DNA of 64,000 bases from Halopiger xanaduensis SH-6 (GCF_000217715.1 NC_015666.1:1066270-1130269), one strand, 5' to 3'; numbered from the stretch's first letter, positions 17,007 to 26,260 are shown. Translations and numbers: made by a program. Notes: a model not told the origin generated them from the sequence alone.

Positions 17007-17970
17007 CGTCCGCAAGCGATACGGCGACGTCGTCGCCCTGGACGGACCCTCGTTTACGGTGCCGTCCGGGTCGACGTTCGGCGTCCTCGGAACGAACGGC
17101 GCGGGAAAGACGACGCTCTTCGAGCTGCTGGTCGGCCACGACCGGCCCGACGAGGGGCGGATCGAAGTCGGCGGCATCGACGTCGCCGAGGCCGGCCACC
17201 GCGTCCGCGAGCGCGTCGCCTTCCTGCCCGAACACGCCGGCTTCCCGCCGGCGATGACCGGCCGGGAAGTGCTCGACGTCCACGCCCGCATCCGCGGGCT
17301 CACGAACCAACGGGAACGCATCGACGACGCCCTCGAGACGGTCGGGCTCGCCGACGCGGCCGACCGCGCCGTGGAGGGCTACTCCAACGGGATGGGCCGA
17401 CGGCTCGGCCTCGCGGCGGCGCTGATCGCCGATCCGCCGGTGCTCGTGCTCGACGAACCGACCGCCGGGCTCGACCCGCGAGGCGTCGCGGCGTTCCACC
17501 AAACCATCGAGCGGCTCGGCCGCGAAACGGACACGACGATCGTCCTCTCCTCGCACGTATTGAGCGAGGTCGAGCGGCTCTGCGACGACGTCGCGATCCT
17601 CGAGGACGGCCACCTGCGCGCGGCCGGGCCGATCGACGATCTCCGGTCGGAAACGGACACGGACGACCGAGTTACCGTCTCGCTCCGACCGGCGAACGAC
17701 CAGGCTCGTCCGGACCTGCTCGAGGCCGTTCAGGACTGCGGCGACGTTACCGAAACCGACGACGCGATCGAAGTTACCTGCGATCGGGAGGCCGCGTTCG
17801 GCGTCTGCGGCACCGTCGATCCGTCGCTGCTCGACGGCTTCGAGGTCCGAGAGCCGGGCCTCGAGGCGGTGTTCCAGGACGTGCTGACGGACGAGGCGCC
17901 TGATCTCGAGGACGAAGATGCGGACGAGGACGCGGGGCCGATCCGGGCGACCGAGGAGGTGAGCGCGTAA
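16987..17970 (+). CDS. nosF: NosF, ABC ATPase of the Nos maturation transporter
   Basis: 327 residues. Walker A GTNGAGKTT (about 32-40), signature region YSNGMGRRLGLA (about 135), Walker B VLVLDEPTAGLDP (about 150) and the switch His in LSSHVLSEVERL. The signature is SNGMG rather than LSGGQ, as is common in NosF/CcmA-type ATPases. It pairs with NosY to energise export or handling of a sulfur or copper-related factor used by NosD. It overlaps nosD at the 5' end and ends TAATGA, overlapping the nosY start by 1 base. An acidic C-terminal extension of about 30 residues is a halophilic feature. Confidence 0.94.
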   Translation: MQITITDVRKRYGDVVALDGPSFTVPSGSTFGVLGTNGAGKTTLFELLVGHDRPDEGRIEVGGIDVAEAGHRVRERVAFLPEHAGFPPAMTGREVLDVHARIRGLTNQRERIDDALETVGLADAADRAVEGYSNGMGRRLGLAAALIADPPVLVLDEPTAGLDPRGVAAFHQTIERLGRETDTTIVLSSHVLSEVERLCDDVAILEDGHLRAAGPIDDLRSETDTDDRVTVSLRPANDQARPDLLEAVQDCGDVTETDDAIEVTCDREAAFGVCGTVDPSLLDGFEVREPGLEAVFQDVLTDEAPDLEDEDADEDAGPIRATEEVSA

Positions 17971-18890
17971 TGACCGACGCCGATCCGCGACCCGACGGCG
18001 GGTACACCACGGCGATGGCGCCCGACACCGACGCCGACGTCGAGACCGTCCACGAGTCCGAGACCGACGATCTCGAGTCCGGCGCGTGGTACCGCCAGCT
18101 GCTGGTCGTCGCCGAGACCGAGTACCGCCTCGCGGTGCGGGGCCGGTGGGCGATCGCGCTGACCGCGATCTTCGCCGCCTTCGCGCTCGGGCTGACGACG
18201 TTCAGCGGCGCGAGCGTGAGCCCCGAGGGGTTCGAGCGGACCGTCGGCAGCCTCGCCGTGCTCGCGGTCTACCTCGTGCCGCTGGTCGCACTCGCGTTCA
18301 GTTACGACGTTATTGTCGGCCGGAAGGAGAGCGGGTGGCTCCAGACCCTGTTCTCGCTGCCGGTCGACCGCGCCTGGATCGTCGTCGGCGCCGCCGCCGG
18401 CCGCGCCGTCGTGCTCGCGAGCGCGACGATCATCGGCTTCGGCGTCGCCGGCGGCTTCCTGCTGCGCGAGTACGGCCTCGACGGGTTCGACGCCTACGCG
18501 ACCTTCATGCTGGGGGCCGTCGGACTCGGCCTAGTCTTCCTCGCGGTCGGCGTCCTCGTCTCGACGCTGGCCCGCGAGAAGACCCACGCGCTCGGCGTCT
18601 CGCTGCTGGCGTGGGCGTGGTTCGTCCTCGTCCACGACCTGCTCGCGCTCGGCCTGATCGGCGCGCTCGAGCTCTCGGAGACGGCCGTCTCCGCGATGCT
18701 GCTGGCGAACCCGACCGGGGTCTTCCGGGCGCTCGTGCTGGGATCGCTGGGGGCCGGCGGCAACGCCGGGTTCGCGTCGGTGCTGGCCGAGTCCGGCCTC
18801 TCGACTGGCGTCCTAAGCGGAGCCCTGCTGGCCTGGATCGCCGTCCCGATCGCAATCGCCGCGCTCGCGATCCGGAGGCGACGGCTGTGA
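17970..18890 (+). CDS. nosY: NosY, ABC permease of the Nos maturation transporter
   Basis: 306 residues with about six membrane helices after an acidic, cytosolic N-terminal 45 residues. Family-typical stretches include WAIALTAIFAAFALGLTTFSG, YDVIVGRKESGWLQTLFSLPV and GVLVSTLAREKTHALGVSLLAWAWFVLVHDLL. NosY forms the membrane part of the NosFY transporter. The ATG at 17970 overlaps the nosF stop, and the gene's own TGA is overlapped by the nosL GTG, so the run nosD-nosF-nosY-nosL is fully overlapped. Confidence 0.93.
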   Translation: MTDADPRPDGGYTTAMAPDTDADVETVHESETDDLESGAWYRQLLVVAETEYRLAVRGRWAIALTAIFAAFALGLTTFSGASVSPEGFERTVGSLAVLAVYLVPLVALAFSYDVIVGRKESGWLQTLFSLPVDRAWIVVGAAAGRAVVLASATIIGFGVAGGFLLREYGLDGFDAYATFMLGAVGLGLVFLAVGVLVSTLAREKTHALGVSLLAWAWFVLVHDLLALGLIGALELSETAVSAMLLANPTGVFRALVLGSLGAGGNAGFASVLAESGLSTGVLSGALLAWIAVPIAIAALAIRRRRL

Positions 18891-19465
18891 CGCACCCCCG
18901 GGACCGTCTCTCGCGCCGTCGCATCCTCGCCGGCGTCGGTCTCGCAGCCGTCGGCGGACTCGCCGGCTGTCTCGCGGGCGGGAGCGGGGACGAATCCGCC
19001 GAGCCGGCCGAACCGATCGCCTTGACCGACGGCCAGGCCTGCGACGCCTGCGGGATGACCGTCGCCGACCACTACGGCCCCGCCGGCCAGCTGTTCTACG
19101 CGGACGGCTACCCCGAGGACCGCGACGGACCGGCGCGGTTCGACAGCGTCCACGAACTCGTCGCCGCCCACGCTGCACAGGCCCGGCGCGGTCGGGAGCT
19201 GCGCGCGGCCTTCGTCACCGACTACTCGAGCGTCGACTACGACCTCGACGAACGCGAGGGAACGACGTACATCTCGAGTCACGTACGAGCCGAGGATTTC
19301 ACCGACGCGACGGCGGCATCGTTCGTCGTCGACGGCGGGATCGAAGGCGCGATGGGCGAGGACGTCGTCCCGTTCTCGAGCACCGATGACGCCGAGGCGT
19401 TCGCCGCCGAGCACGGCGGATCGGTTGCGACGTGGGAGGAGCTCTCGTCGGACGAATCGGCATAG
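18887..19465 (+). CDS. nosL: NosL, copper chaperone lipoprotein
   Basis: 192 residues from a GTG at 18887 overlapping the nosY stop. Tat-like run SRRRILAG and lipobox LAGC place it on the outer face of the membrane. CDACGM is the conserved NosL Cu(I)-binding motif (CxxCGM), followed by DGYPEDRDGPARFDSVHEL and a second NosL-like half with YISSHVRAEDF and AMGEDVVPFSS. NosL supplies Cu+ to NosD/NosZ. It is the last gene on this strand; the two small genes beyond it are in the opposite direction. Confidence 0.93.
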   Translation: MTHPRDRLSRRRILAGVGLAAVGGLAGCLAGGSGDESAEPAEPIALTDGQACDACGMTVADHYGPAGQLFYADGYPEDRDGPARFDSVHELVAAHAAQARRGRELRAAFVTDYSSVDYDLDEREGTTYISSHVRAEDFTDATAASFVVDGGIEGAMGEDVVPFSSTDDAEAFAAEHGGSVATWEELSSDESA

Positions 19466-19518
19466 CGACGGCTAGCCAGTTCGGCGTCGAACGAGCCTGC
19501 TATGACGGGGACGGCGGT

Positions 19519-19680
19519 CTACGAATTTTGTCCTGAGACCGAGCCGTCGTCGGACCGGCCGGCCGCACTGCGAGCGCCGAACCAGAGCCGACCGTGGAGG
19601 TAACGGCCGATCGTTGCGACCGTCGCGAAGTAGAGGTAGATGACGACGTCGACGTACGGCGGAACGGCACCCGGTTCCAT
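19519..19680 (-). CDS. 53-residue single-TM protein
   Basis: MEPGAVPPYVDVVIYLYFATVATIGRY begins a 53-residue frame with one hydrophobic helix (about residues 9-27), then a basic HGRLWFGARSAAGR stretch and a polar tail. It was found by reading the minus strand between nosL and the hydrolase gene. The length equals that of the neighbouring small gene at 19775-19936 and both are on the same strand, so they may form a pair. Convergent with nosL. No family known to me; it could be a small membrane subunit or regulator. Confidence 0.55.
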   Translation of the reverse strand: MEPGAVPPYVDVVIYLYFATVATIGRYLHGRLWFGARSAAGRSDDGSVSGQNS

Positions 19681-19774
19681 ACGCGCCGCATCCCGTTCGC
19701 GGCCGATACGCGCCGGGCTGTACTGGTTCGCCGTTCAAATAAGCCTCTGTTCCTGACTGCTCGAGCGCCTGCAC

Positions 19775-19936
19775 TCAGGATCGTGCGATCATCCAGTACC
19801 GCGCTCCCAGATAGACCGTCACGAGGCCGAAGGTGACGGCGTACAGCATCGCACCGGTCGAGGCTGCACTCGCCATCGCGACGAGGTTGAACGCGATGCC
19901 GACGACGTAGAGCCAGCGGAGGTGCCGCTGGTTCAT
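19775..19936 (-). CDS. 53-residue two-TM protein
   Basis: MNQRHLRWLYVVGIAFNLVA starts a 53-residue frame consisting almost wholly of two short hydrophobic helices (about residues 9-24 and 30-47) with basic ends (NQRHLR, ARYWMIARS), the hallmark of a real small membrane protein rather than a chance frame. It is the upstream member of two consecutive 53-residue genes beside the nos operon, and downstream of the cysteine hydrolase on the same strand. Function unknown. Confidence 0.6.
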   Translation of the reverse strand: MNQRHLRWLYVVGIAFNLVAMASAASTGAMLYAVTFGLVTVYLGARYWMIARS

Positions 19937-20039
19937 GCGCGATCACTCGCCGCGCGGTCGGTCCCCTCTATCAGATTTCGGCACATACGCCTCCCTTCGG
20001 AGGTACCGGTAAAAATCCTCCCGTCTCAGCGAGACAGTC

Positions 20040-20618
20040 TTACGCGAACTCGAGGTCGTCACCCTCAACAACCTCACCGAACAGCCACTCGGCGTGCTCC
20101 AGGGCGTACTCCTTGTGGTCGTCCTCGATCGCGCCGATACAGTCCTCGACGAGGATCGGTCGGAAATCGAGAAGCCCGGCGCTGCCGCCCGTGTGGAGCA
20201 CGCAGACGTTCGCGAGCGTGCCACAGATCACGAGGTCGTCGATCCCGCGGGCGTTCAGCCACCCCTCGAGCTCCGTGTTGTAGAAGGCGTCGTAGGTGTG
20301 TTTCTCGACGACGTTGTCGGCGGCCTCGACCGGCAGTTCGTCGACGATTTCGGCGTCCCACGACCCCTCGAGGACGTGTTCGCCCCACTGTTCGAACTCG
20401 TCGTAGTAGTGGGCGTCCTCGAACTGTTCGGGCGGGTGGACGTCCCGCGTGAACAGCAGGGAGGCGCCGGCCTCGCGAGCGCGCTCGACGAGGGCGGCGA
20501 TCGGTTCGATGGCCCGTTCGCTGCCCGGCGCGTACAGCGAGCCGTCGGGATGGCAGAAGCCGTTTTGCATGTCCACGACCACGATCGCGGTGCGCTCTGG
20601 CTCGAGTTCGACGCTCAT
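20040..20618 (-). CDS. Isochorismatase-fold cysteine hydrolase, probable nicotinamidase
   Basis: 192 residues. The fold's catalytic Asp is in VVVDMQNGFC, the Lys in VVEKHTYDAF and the nucleophile Cys in GTLANVCVLHT. Two features favour nicotinamidase over isochorismatase: the metal-binding DVHPPEQFEDAHYYD segment (DxH) and WGEHVLEGSWDAEI, equivalent to the WPxHCxxGTxGA stretch of PncA enzymes. It would deaminate nicotinamide to nicotinate, and nicotinate phosphoribosyltransferase is encoded 3.6 kb away on the other strand, which supports an NAD-salvage role. A different amide substrate cannot be excluded. Confidence 0.8.
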   Translation of the reverse strand: MSVELEPERTAIVVVDMQNGFCHPDGSLYAPGSERAIEPIAALVERAREAGASLLFTRDVHPPEQFEDAHYYDEFEQWGEHVLEGSWDAEIVDELPVEAADNVVEKHTYDAFYNTELEGWLNARGIDDLVICGTLANVCVLHTGGSAGLLDFRPILVEDCIGAIEDDHKEYALEHAEWLFGEVVEGDDLEFA

Positions 20619-20780
20619 GTGTCAACCTACGAAGGAGGCGGTAAAAACGTTCGTGCGAGTGCGACCAGCGGGGCGGCTGACCGTCCCGGAACCGCAGCCG
20701 GCGCGACGCACCCTGGGAGCCGGCCCGCCGACCGCCGTGCTTTTTGCGGGTGCTTCCGTACGGTCTTCCATTCAGTTCGA

Positions 20781-22589
20781 ATGAAATCAACGCGAACGCG
20801 CGCCGCCGTCGCGGTCGTCGTCGCGCTTGTCCTCCTGACGGTCGTCGGAGTCGGACTCGGAGTCGGACTCGGCGTTTTCGGTCCGCTATCGGACGACACC
20901 CCCGCTAATTCGACCGACAGCGACCGCAACGAGACGTCTGCCGCCGCCGACGACCGCCCCGACGATCCCTCGACGAACGAGACGATCGGCTACGTCGAGG
21001 GCTACTGGTACGATGACTCCCTCCCCGCCGACAACCGTAGCGACGCCGCCCTCGAGGAGGGCGAACTCGAGCCGGCCGTCTACCGCTCGATGGCCCGCGT
21101 CGAGCGGCTGCGGAACGCGACCTTCGACGAGGAGGTGCCCGTCGACGTGGTCTCCCGGGCGGAGTTTCAGGCAAACAACGACGACTTATTCGTCAACGTG
21201 ACGGCCGAGCGGCGCCTGCAGGAGAACGTCAACTACGAGGCGCTCTTTACGGTCGATCGGGACACCGACGCGATCGACGAAGCCGAGGCGCTCTACGGCG
21301 ATTCCGTCGGCGGCTACTACGAACCGACCGAGGACCGGATCGTGATCGTCTCCAACACGCCCGACACGCCGGAGCTGAACGAGGTCGTGCTGGGCCACGA
21401 ACTGGTCCACGCGCTGCAGGACCAGCGGTTCGATCTGACGAGCTACGAGCGGCCGACCATCGACGAGGACAACGCCAAGAACGGCCTCATCGAGGGCGAC
21501 GCCTCGTGGATCGAATCCCGGTACGAGCGCGAGTGCGGCGACGAGTGGGACTGCGTGCTCCCCGCGAACGGCGGGCAAACGGGCTCGAGCGGCGACGGCG
21601 CGCTCGATCCGAACTGGGGGCTCTACCTCAGCATCTACCTCCCCTACGACGAGGGGCCGGAGTACGTCGACTACCTCTACGAGCAGGGCGGCTGGGAGCG
21701 GCTCAACGGCGCCTACGACGATCCGCCGACAACCAGTTCGGCGGTGATCCACCCCGGCTCGGAGCGCGAACCGGCCGGCGTCGACGTGCCGGACCGGTCG
21801 AACGACGACTGGACGCAGTATCAGGTGGACGGCGAACCCGCGACCGAGACCGTCGGCGAGGCCGGGATGGTCGCAATGTTCGCCGGCGGGGCGTTCGAGT
21901 CCGGCGAGCCGTCGGTGATCGGCCGGAACGCGCTCCTCGAGTCGGGCGAGCCCGGCTACGAGTACGACCAGCCCCAGACGGACGGCTGGGCCGGCGACAC
22001 GCTGGTCACCTACGTCAACGAAAGCCGGGACGTGGACGCGAACGCGACGATGGACGCCGTCGACCACGCCGGCTACGTCTGGCGGACCGAGTGGCTCTCG
22101 AGCGACGATAGCCGGGAGTTCGCGGACGCCTACCTCGAGTTGCTCGAGGGGTACGGCGCCGAGCCGGTCGATGATCGACGGAACACCTACGCGATCGACG
22201 GGGCCGACTACCCCGGCGCCTACTACGTCGACCGCGACGGCGAGACCGTGACGATCGTCCGCGCGCCGTCGGTCGACGACCTCGACGCGCTCGAGGCGGA
22301 TGCCGCCCCGAGCGGGGAGGATACGCTCGCGTTCGGTGATACCGGGGACGAAAACACAGCCGAACCCGCGAGCGCCGAAACGAACGCGGATCGCGACGGC
22401 GGCGTCCTCGCCGCATTCGGTCGGATCGGTGCGGCGCCGGCACTGCTCGCGCTCGCTGCTAGTCTCTTGCTCGTGATCGGCGTCTCGATAACCACCCTCC
22501 GCGGCCGCAGCGCGATCGCGACCGCTGGCAGCGTCGCGGACCCGGTGCCGTCGGGCGACCGACGGGACTTTGCACCCGCTCGCGAATAA
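20781..22589 (+). CDS. Hvo_1808-type surface metallopeptidase, first tandem copy
   Basis: 602 residues. An N-terminal signal-anchor (AVAVVVALVLLTVVGVGLGVG), a long Thr/Asp/Asn linker, then a domain with the zinc-peptidase motif HELVHALQDQ (HExxH) followed by a downstream acidic IEGDASWIESRYE that could supply the third ligand. The C-terminus has a second hydrophobic helix (IGAAPALLALAASLLLVIGVS) and a short basic tail, giving a membrane-tethered extracellular protein. The next gene, 8 bases downstream, is a paralogue. The substrate is unknown; activity is inferred from HExxH. Confidence 0.85.
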   Translation: MKSTRTRAAVAVVVALVLLTVVGVGLGVGLGVFGPLSDDTPANSTDSDRNETSAAADDRPDDPSTNETIGYVEGYWYDDSLPADNRSDAALEEGELEPAVYRSMARVERLRNATFDEEVPVDVVSRAEFQANNDDLFVNVTAERRLQENVNYEALFTVDRDTDAIDEAEALYGDSVGGYYEPTEDRIVIVSNTPDTPELNEVVLGHELVHALQDQRFDLTSYERPTIDEDNAKNGLIEGDASWIESRYERECGDEWDCVLPANGGQTGSSGDGALDPNWGLYLSIYLPYDEGPEYVDYLYEQGGWERLNGAYDDPPTTSSAVIHPGSEREPAGVDVPDRSNDDWTQYQVDGEPATETVGEAGMVAMFAGGAFESGEPSVIGRNALLESGEPGYEYDQPQTDGWAGDTLVTYVNESRDVDANATMDAVDHAGYVWRTEWLSSDDSREFADAYLELLEGYGAEPVDDRRNTYAIDGADYPGAYYVDRDGETVTIVRAPSVDDLDALEADAAPSGEDTLAFGDTGDENTAEPASAETNADRDGGVLAAFGRIGAAPALLALAASLLLVIGVSITTLRGRSAIATAGSVADPVPSGDRRDFAPARE

Positions 22590-22596
22590 GCCGGCA

Positions 22597-24162
22597 ATGG
22601 GACGCGTCCGACCCGGAGGCGGGCTGAAGCTACGACTGATCGCCGTCGTCGCGCTCGTCCTGCTGGCGGGCTGTACGGTGCCGAGTTCGCCGGACGAGTT
22701 CGACGCCGACCGCGACCCCGGCGATCTCGGCGACTACTCCCCCGACGACGAGTTCGCTTTCAACGCCAGCGACGGACTCACCGAATCGGAGCTTCGCGAC
22801 CTCAAGTACCGCTCGATGGCGCGGATCGAGGTGCTCCGCGGCCTCAAGTACGAGCACGACGTGGAACTCGAGGTGATCGACCGGTCGGAGTTCCGGGAGC
22901 AGCGGTCCGGCGGCGGCCCGGCGTCCGCCTTCCGGAACGAACTCTGGCGCGGCGCGTTCGTCGTCGACGGGGAGACGGACGTCAACCGGGCGATGGACGA
23001 CCTCTACGGGACCTCCGTGCAGGGCTACTACGTCGACGATCGGATCGTCATCGTCACCGACGACAGCGACGAGATCCGGATCGATCGGCGCACGCTGGTC
23101 CACGAGTTGGTCCACGCGCTGCAGGACCAGCGGTTCGGCCTCGAGCGCCGCGGCGAGACGCTCGACGAGCAGCGCGCCGAAACCGGACTGATCGAGGGCG
23201 AGGCGAGCTACGTACCGCAGTTGTACGCCGAGCGCTGCGGCGCGGAGTGGCAGTGTCTCTCCCGGCCCGGGGCGGCGACCGCCGACGCGGACGCGGCGAA
23301 CGAAACCGACGGCGATGCCACTGTCGACGCCTCGAGCGACGACGCGGTCAGAACCACCCTCGAGCAGCGCCCGTACAACGTCGGTCTCTACCTCTCGATC
23401 TACGCGCCATACTCGGAAGGTCCGGCGTTCGTCGACGCGCTGTACGAGCGCGACGGGTGGGCCGCCGTCGACCGCGCCCACGACCGGCGACCCGCGAGCA
23501 CGACGCAGTTGATTCACCCCGACCACTACCCCGACGTCGAACCCGTCGACGTCGAAATCGAGGACCGCTCGAGCGACGCGTGGGAGCCGGTTCTCGAGGG
23601 TGGCGGCGACGGCGACAGCGGGGGTGACGGCGACGGTGACGGCGGCGACCCCCGTGCCGAAACGGTCGGCGAAGCGACCCTGTTCGCGACCCTCTGGGCC
23701 GACGGCGTCGTCGACCGACCGCTCACGCAGGGGGCGACCGACCGGTCGCCGTACAATTACTCCGCCCCCGCGACCGCGGGCTGGGCCGGCGACACGTTCC
23801 ACGTCTATCAGGACGCGGCCGACGAGAACCGGACCGGCCACGTCTGGCGCCTCGCCTGGGAGAGCGAGGCCGACGCCGACGAGTTCGCGACCGCCTACCG
23901 ATCGCTGCTCGAGACCCACGGCGGCGACCGGGTCGACGCCGACGCGGCGACCGCCGGCGACGTCTACCGGATTCCCGACGACGAACCGTTCGCCGGCGCG
24001 TACCGCCTTACTGTGACCGGCGACACCGTCGAAATCGTCGGCGCGCCGACGGTCGACACGCTCGAGGAAATCCACGCGCCCCGCGCCGAAGCGACGCCGT
24101 CGGTTGCCGTTGCGGGCGCTTCCGGCGCCGGATCAGCGTGCTCCTCGCCGGCACCGGCGTGA
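22597..24162 (+). CDS. Hvo_1808-type surface metallopeptidase, second tandem copy (lipoprotein)
   Basis: 521 residues from the ATG at 22597, 7 bases after the upstream stop. It has a lipobox (VLLAGCT) instead of the C-terminal membrane helix of its paralogue, so its anchoring differs. The shared core includes KYRSMARIEVLR, GTSVQGYYVDDRIVIVTDD, the zinc motif HELVHALQDQ, LIEGEASYV, LYLSIYAPYSEGPAFVDALYE and GWAGDTFHVY. The pair arose by duplication and is surely an operon. Both are expected to act outside the cell. Confidence 0.85.
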   Translation: MGRVRPGGGLKLRLIAVVALVLLAGCTVPSSPDEFDADRDPGDLGDYSPDDEFAFNASDGLTESELRDLKYRSMARIEVLRGLKYEHDVELEVIDRSEFREQRSGGGPASAFRNELWRGAFVVDGETDVNRAMDDLYGTSVQGYYVDDRIVIVTDDSDEIRIDRRTLVHELVHALQDQRFGLERRGETLDEQRAETGLIEGEASYVPQLYAERCGAEWQCLSRPGAATADADAANETDGDATVDASSDDAVRTTLEQRPYNVGLYLSIYAPYSEGPAFVDALYERDGWAAVDRAHDRRPASTTQLIHPDHYPDVEPVDVEIEDRSSDAWEPVLEGGGDGDSGGDGDGDGGDPRAETVGEATLFATLWADGVVDRPLTQGATDRSPYNYSAPATAGWAGDTFHVYQDAADENRTGHVWRLAWESEADADEFATAYRSLLETHGGDRVDADAATAGDVYRIPDDEPFAGAYRLTVTGDTVEIVGAPTVDTLEEIHAPRAEATPSVAVAGASGAGSACSSPAPA

Positions 24163-24257
24163 TCGGTCTGAGCCGCTTGCGCTTTCCTGTGCTCCGTTCA
24201 GGACCTGCAGCGCCCGCAGACGGGTAGCTTTTTTGCGTCCCGCGAAAAGTCGCCGAT

Positions 24258-25460
24258 ATGTCAAACCCGTTCGGCACCGTCCCCTCGGAGGCGATTCTCG
24301 AGGGGACCGCAACCGACGCCTACTTCGAGCGCACCCGGGCGACGCTCGAGCACGCGGACAAGAACCCGACCGTCGTCGCCGAAGTGACCGCCGACCAGTT
24401 TCCGACCGGCGAGTTCGACGTCTTCACCGGCGTGAAAGACGTCGCGACGCTGTTCGAGGGGCGCAGTGTCGACGTCGACGCGCTGCCGGACGGCCAGCTG
24501 TTCGACGGCGGCCCGGTCCTGCGGATCGAGGGGCCGTACCTCGAGTTCGCCGAACTCGAGACCTCCCTGTTGGGCTTCCTCTCCCAGCCCAGCGGCTTCG
24601 CGACGGCCGCGCTCGAGGCGCGTCTGGCCGCGCCCGACTCGCTCGTGCTCTCCTTCGGCGCGCGCCACGTCCACCCCTCGATCGCCGCGACGGTCGAACG
24701 GGCCGCCCTGCTCGCCGGGCTCGACGGCTTCTCCCACGTCGCCGCGGGCGAGATCCTCGACCGGGAGGCGAGCGGCACGATGCCCCACGCCCTGATGTTC
24801 TGCTTCGGCGAGGGGAACCAGGCCGAGGCCTGGACGGCCTTCGACGAGGCCGTCCCCGAGGACGTCCCCCGCATCGCGCTGGTCGACACCTTCTGGGACG
24901 AGAAAAGCGAGAGCCTGCTGGCCGCCGAGACGCTCGGCGACGATCTCGACGGCGTCCGCATCGACACCACCGGCTCCCGACGCGGCGACTTCCGCCACAT
25001 CATCCGCGAGGTCCGCTGGGAACTCGACGCGCGCGGCCACGAGGATGTCGACATCTTCTGCAGCGGCGGGCTCGATCCCGAGGCGATCCGAAATCTGCGC
25101 GACGTCGCCGACGGGTTCGGCGTCGGCAGCCACATCACCGGCGCCGACTCGGTGGATTTCAGCCTCGACATCGTCGAAATCAGCGAGGGATCGGAAGATC
25201 CCTCGAGCAGCCGGACGCAGTCCGGCGACGACGGCCAACCGATCTCCAAGCGCGGCAAGCTTTCGGGCGTCAAAGAGGTCTATCGTACGCCCGACGGCGG
25301 CCACCACGTCGCCCTCGCCGACCGCGACGGCCCCGACGAGGGCGAGGCGCTGCTCGAGCCGCTCGTCCGCGACGGCGAGATCGTTCGGGAGTTCGACCTC
25401 GCGGACGCCAGCGAACGCTGCCTCGAGGACGCCGAGGCGGTCGGATTCGGCTCGGAATAG
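24258..25460 (+). CDS. pncB: Nicotinate phosphoribosyltransferase
   Basis: 400 residues. The enzyme makes nicotinate mononucleotide from nicotinate and PRPP, the committed step of the Preiss-Handler NAD salvage route. Sequence support: TDAYFERT at the N-terminus, ESSLLG-like ETSLLGFLSQPSGFATAA, SFGARHVHP (catalytic His), and the phosphoribosyl-binding end FCSGGLDPEAIRNLRD with GVGSHITGA. The Cys-containing C-terminal region is short, as in archaeal type enzymes. A T-run at about 24228-24233 between this gene and the peptidase pair probably terminates upstream transcription. Confidence 0.92.
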   Translation: MSNPFGTVPSEAILEGTATDAYFERTRATLEHADKNPTVVAEVTADQFPTGEFDVFTGVKDVATLFEGRSVDVDALPDGQLFDGGPVLRIEGPYLEFAELETSLLGFLSQPSGFATAALEARLAAPDSLVLSFGARHVHPSIAATVERAALLAGLDGFSHVAAGEILDREASGTMPHALMFCFGEGNQAEAWTAFDEAVPEDVPRIALVDTFWDEKSESLLAAETLGDDLDGVRIDTTGSRRGDFRHIIREVRWELDARGHEDVDIFCSGGLDPEAIRNLRDVADGFGVGSHITGADSVDFSLDIVEISEGSEDPSSSRTQSGDDGQPISKRGKLSGVKEVYRTPDGGHHVALADRDGPDEGEALLEPLVRDGEIVREFDLADASERCLEDAEAVGFGSE

Positions 25461-25660
25461 ACTCCCCCAGCGCCGTCGGCGCGGGCGTCGATCCCGCTTC
25501 GGTGCCGCGGCGACTCGAACTCGAGCCGGCTGTCGGCGGTCGATCGCGGACACAGGACTCGCTCGCGAATTCCGATGCGCCGCTCGTACTCGCGCAGAAA
25601 CAGCGAATCGATAGGCCCCAACCCCCTACGGACGCGTATCGACCGTGCTCGCGTCCGCCG

Positions 25661-26260
25661 TTATAGTTCTTCGATGCTGCCGTCGGCGTCGCGCTCGCGG
25701 AAGACCTGCCCCTCGAACAGCGTCACGACGACGTCGTCGTTCTGCCAGGCCCCCGGCGCGAGTTTCGCCTTCCGGCAGGTTCGATCCAGGTACTCGCGCG
25801 GACTCCAGCCGTTTTCGACCGGCACGGTCGGGTAGAGCCAGCCACCTTCGCCGCCGTCGATGGCGACGCCGTGCGTGCCGATCTCGAGGTCGGCCAGCGG
25901 ATCGTCGGTGAGAACGACGTTCTTGACCGTACAGACCGAAACCGTGAGGTTCGGCAGCTCCGAGGGGCTGACCTCGGAGCCGCAGGAGTCTTCGCTGGCG
26001 GCTTCGATCGCCGCGTCGACGATGACGTGCCCGAGTTGGTCGCCCGATCGGTAGCCGCCGGCGCAGCCGCGCAGGCTCCCCCGGCCGCGCGTCGACTCGA
26101 GGCGGACGAACGCACCCGTTCGCTCGTAGAAGGCTTCCCGCATGCTGCCCGGTTGTTCTCGTTGCCCGTGTTGTACGTAGGATTCGACGGCTTCGCGCGC
26201 GAGTTCGACGGCGCGCGCGCCGTCCTCGTAGGAGAGGTCGACGCCCTGTCGCTGGGACAT
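25661..26260 (-). CDS. AMMECR1 family protein
   Basis: 199 residues from the chosen start MSQRQGVDLSYEDG; upstream in-frame ATGs would add 4 or 30 residues but the homologous region begins here. Conserved family hallmark: LRGCAGGY (the LRGCIG box), with DAAIEAASED and a YPTVPVENGWSPREYLDRTCRKAKLAPGAW segment near the C-terminus. The family (TIGR00296/AMMECR1) is universal in archaea and of unresolved biochemistry; its eukaryotic members interact with the MEMO1 family. It is divergent from the RNase P RNA gene about 100 bases away. Confidence 0.9.
   Translation of the reverse strand: MSQRQGVDLSYEDGARAVELAREAVESYVQHGQREQPGSMREAFYERTGAFVRLESTRGRGSLRGCAGGYRSGDQLGHVIVDAAIEAASEDSCGSEVSPSELPNLTVSVCTVKNVVLTDDPLADLEIGTHGVAIDGGEGGWLYPTVPVENGWSPREYLDRTCRKAKLAPGAWQNDDVVVTLFEGQVFRERDADGSIEEL

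Noticed and set aside
22630-24075. 481-codon antisense frame over the second HExxH gene
   Set aside because: Composition bias only; the plus strand has lipobox, HExxH and an operon context.
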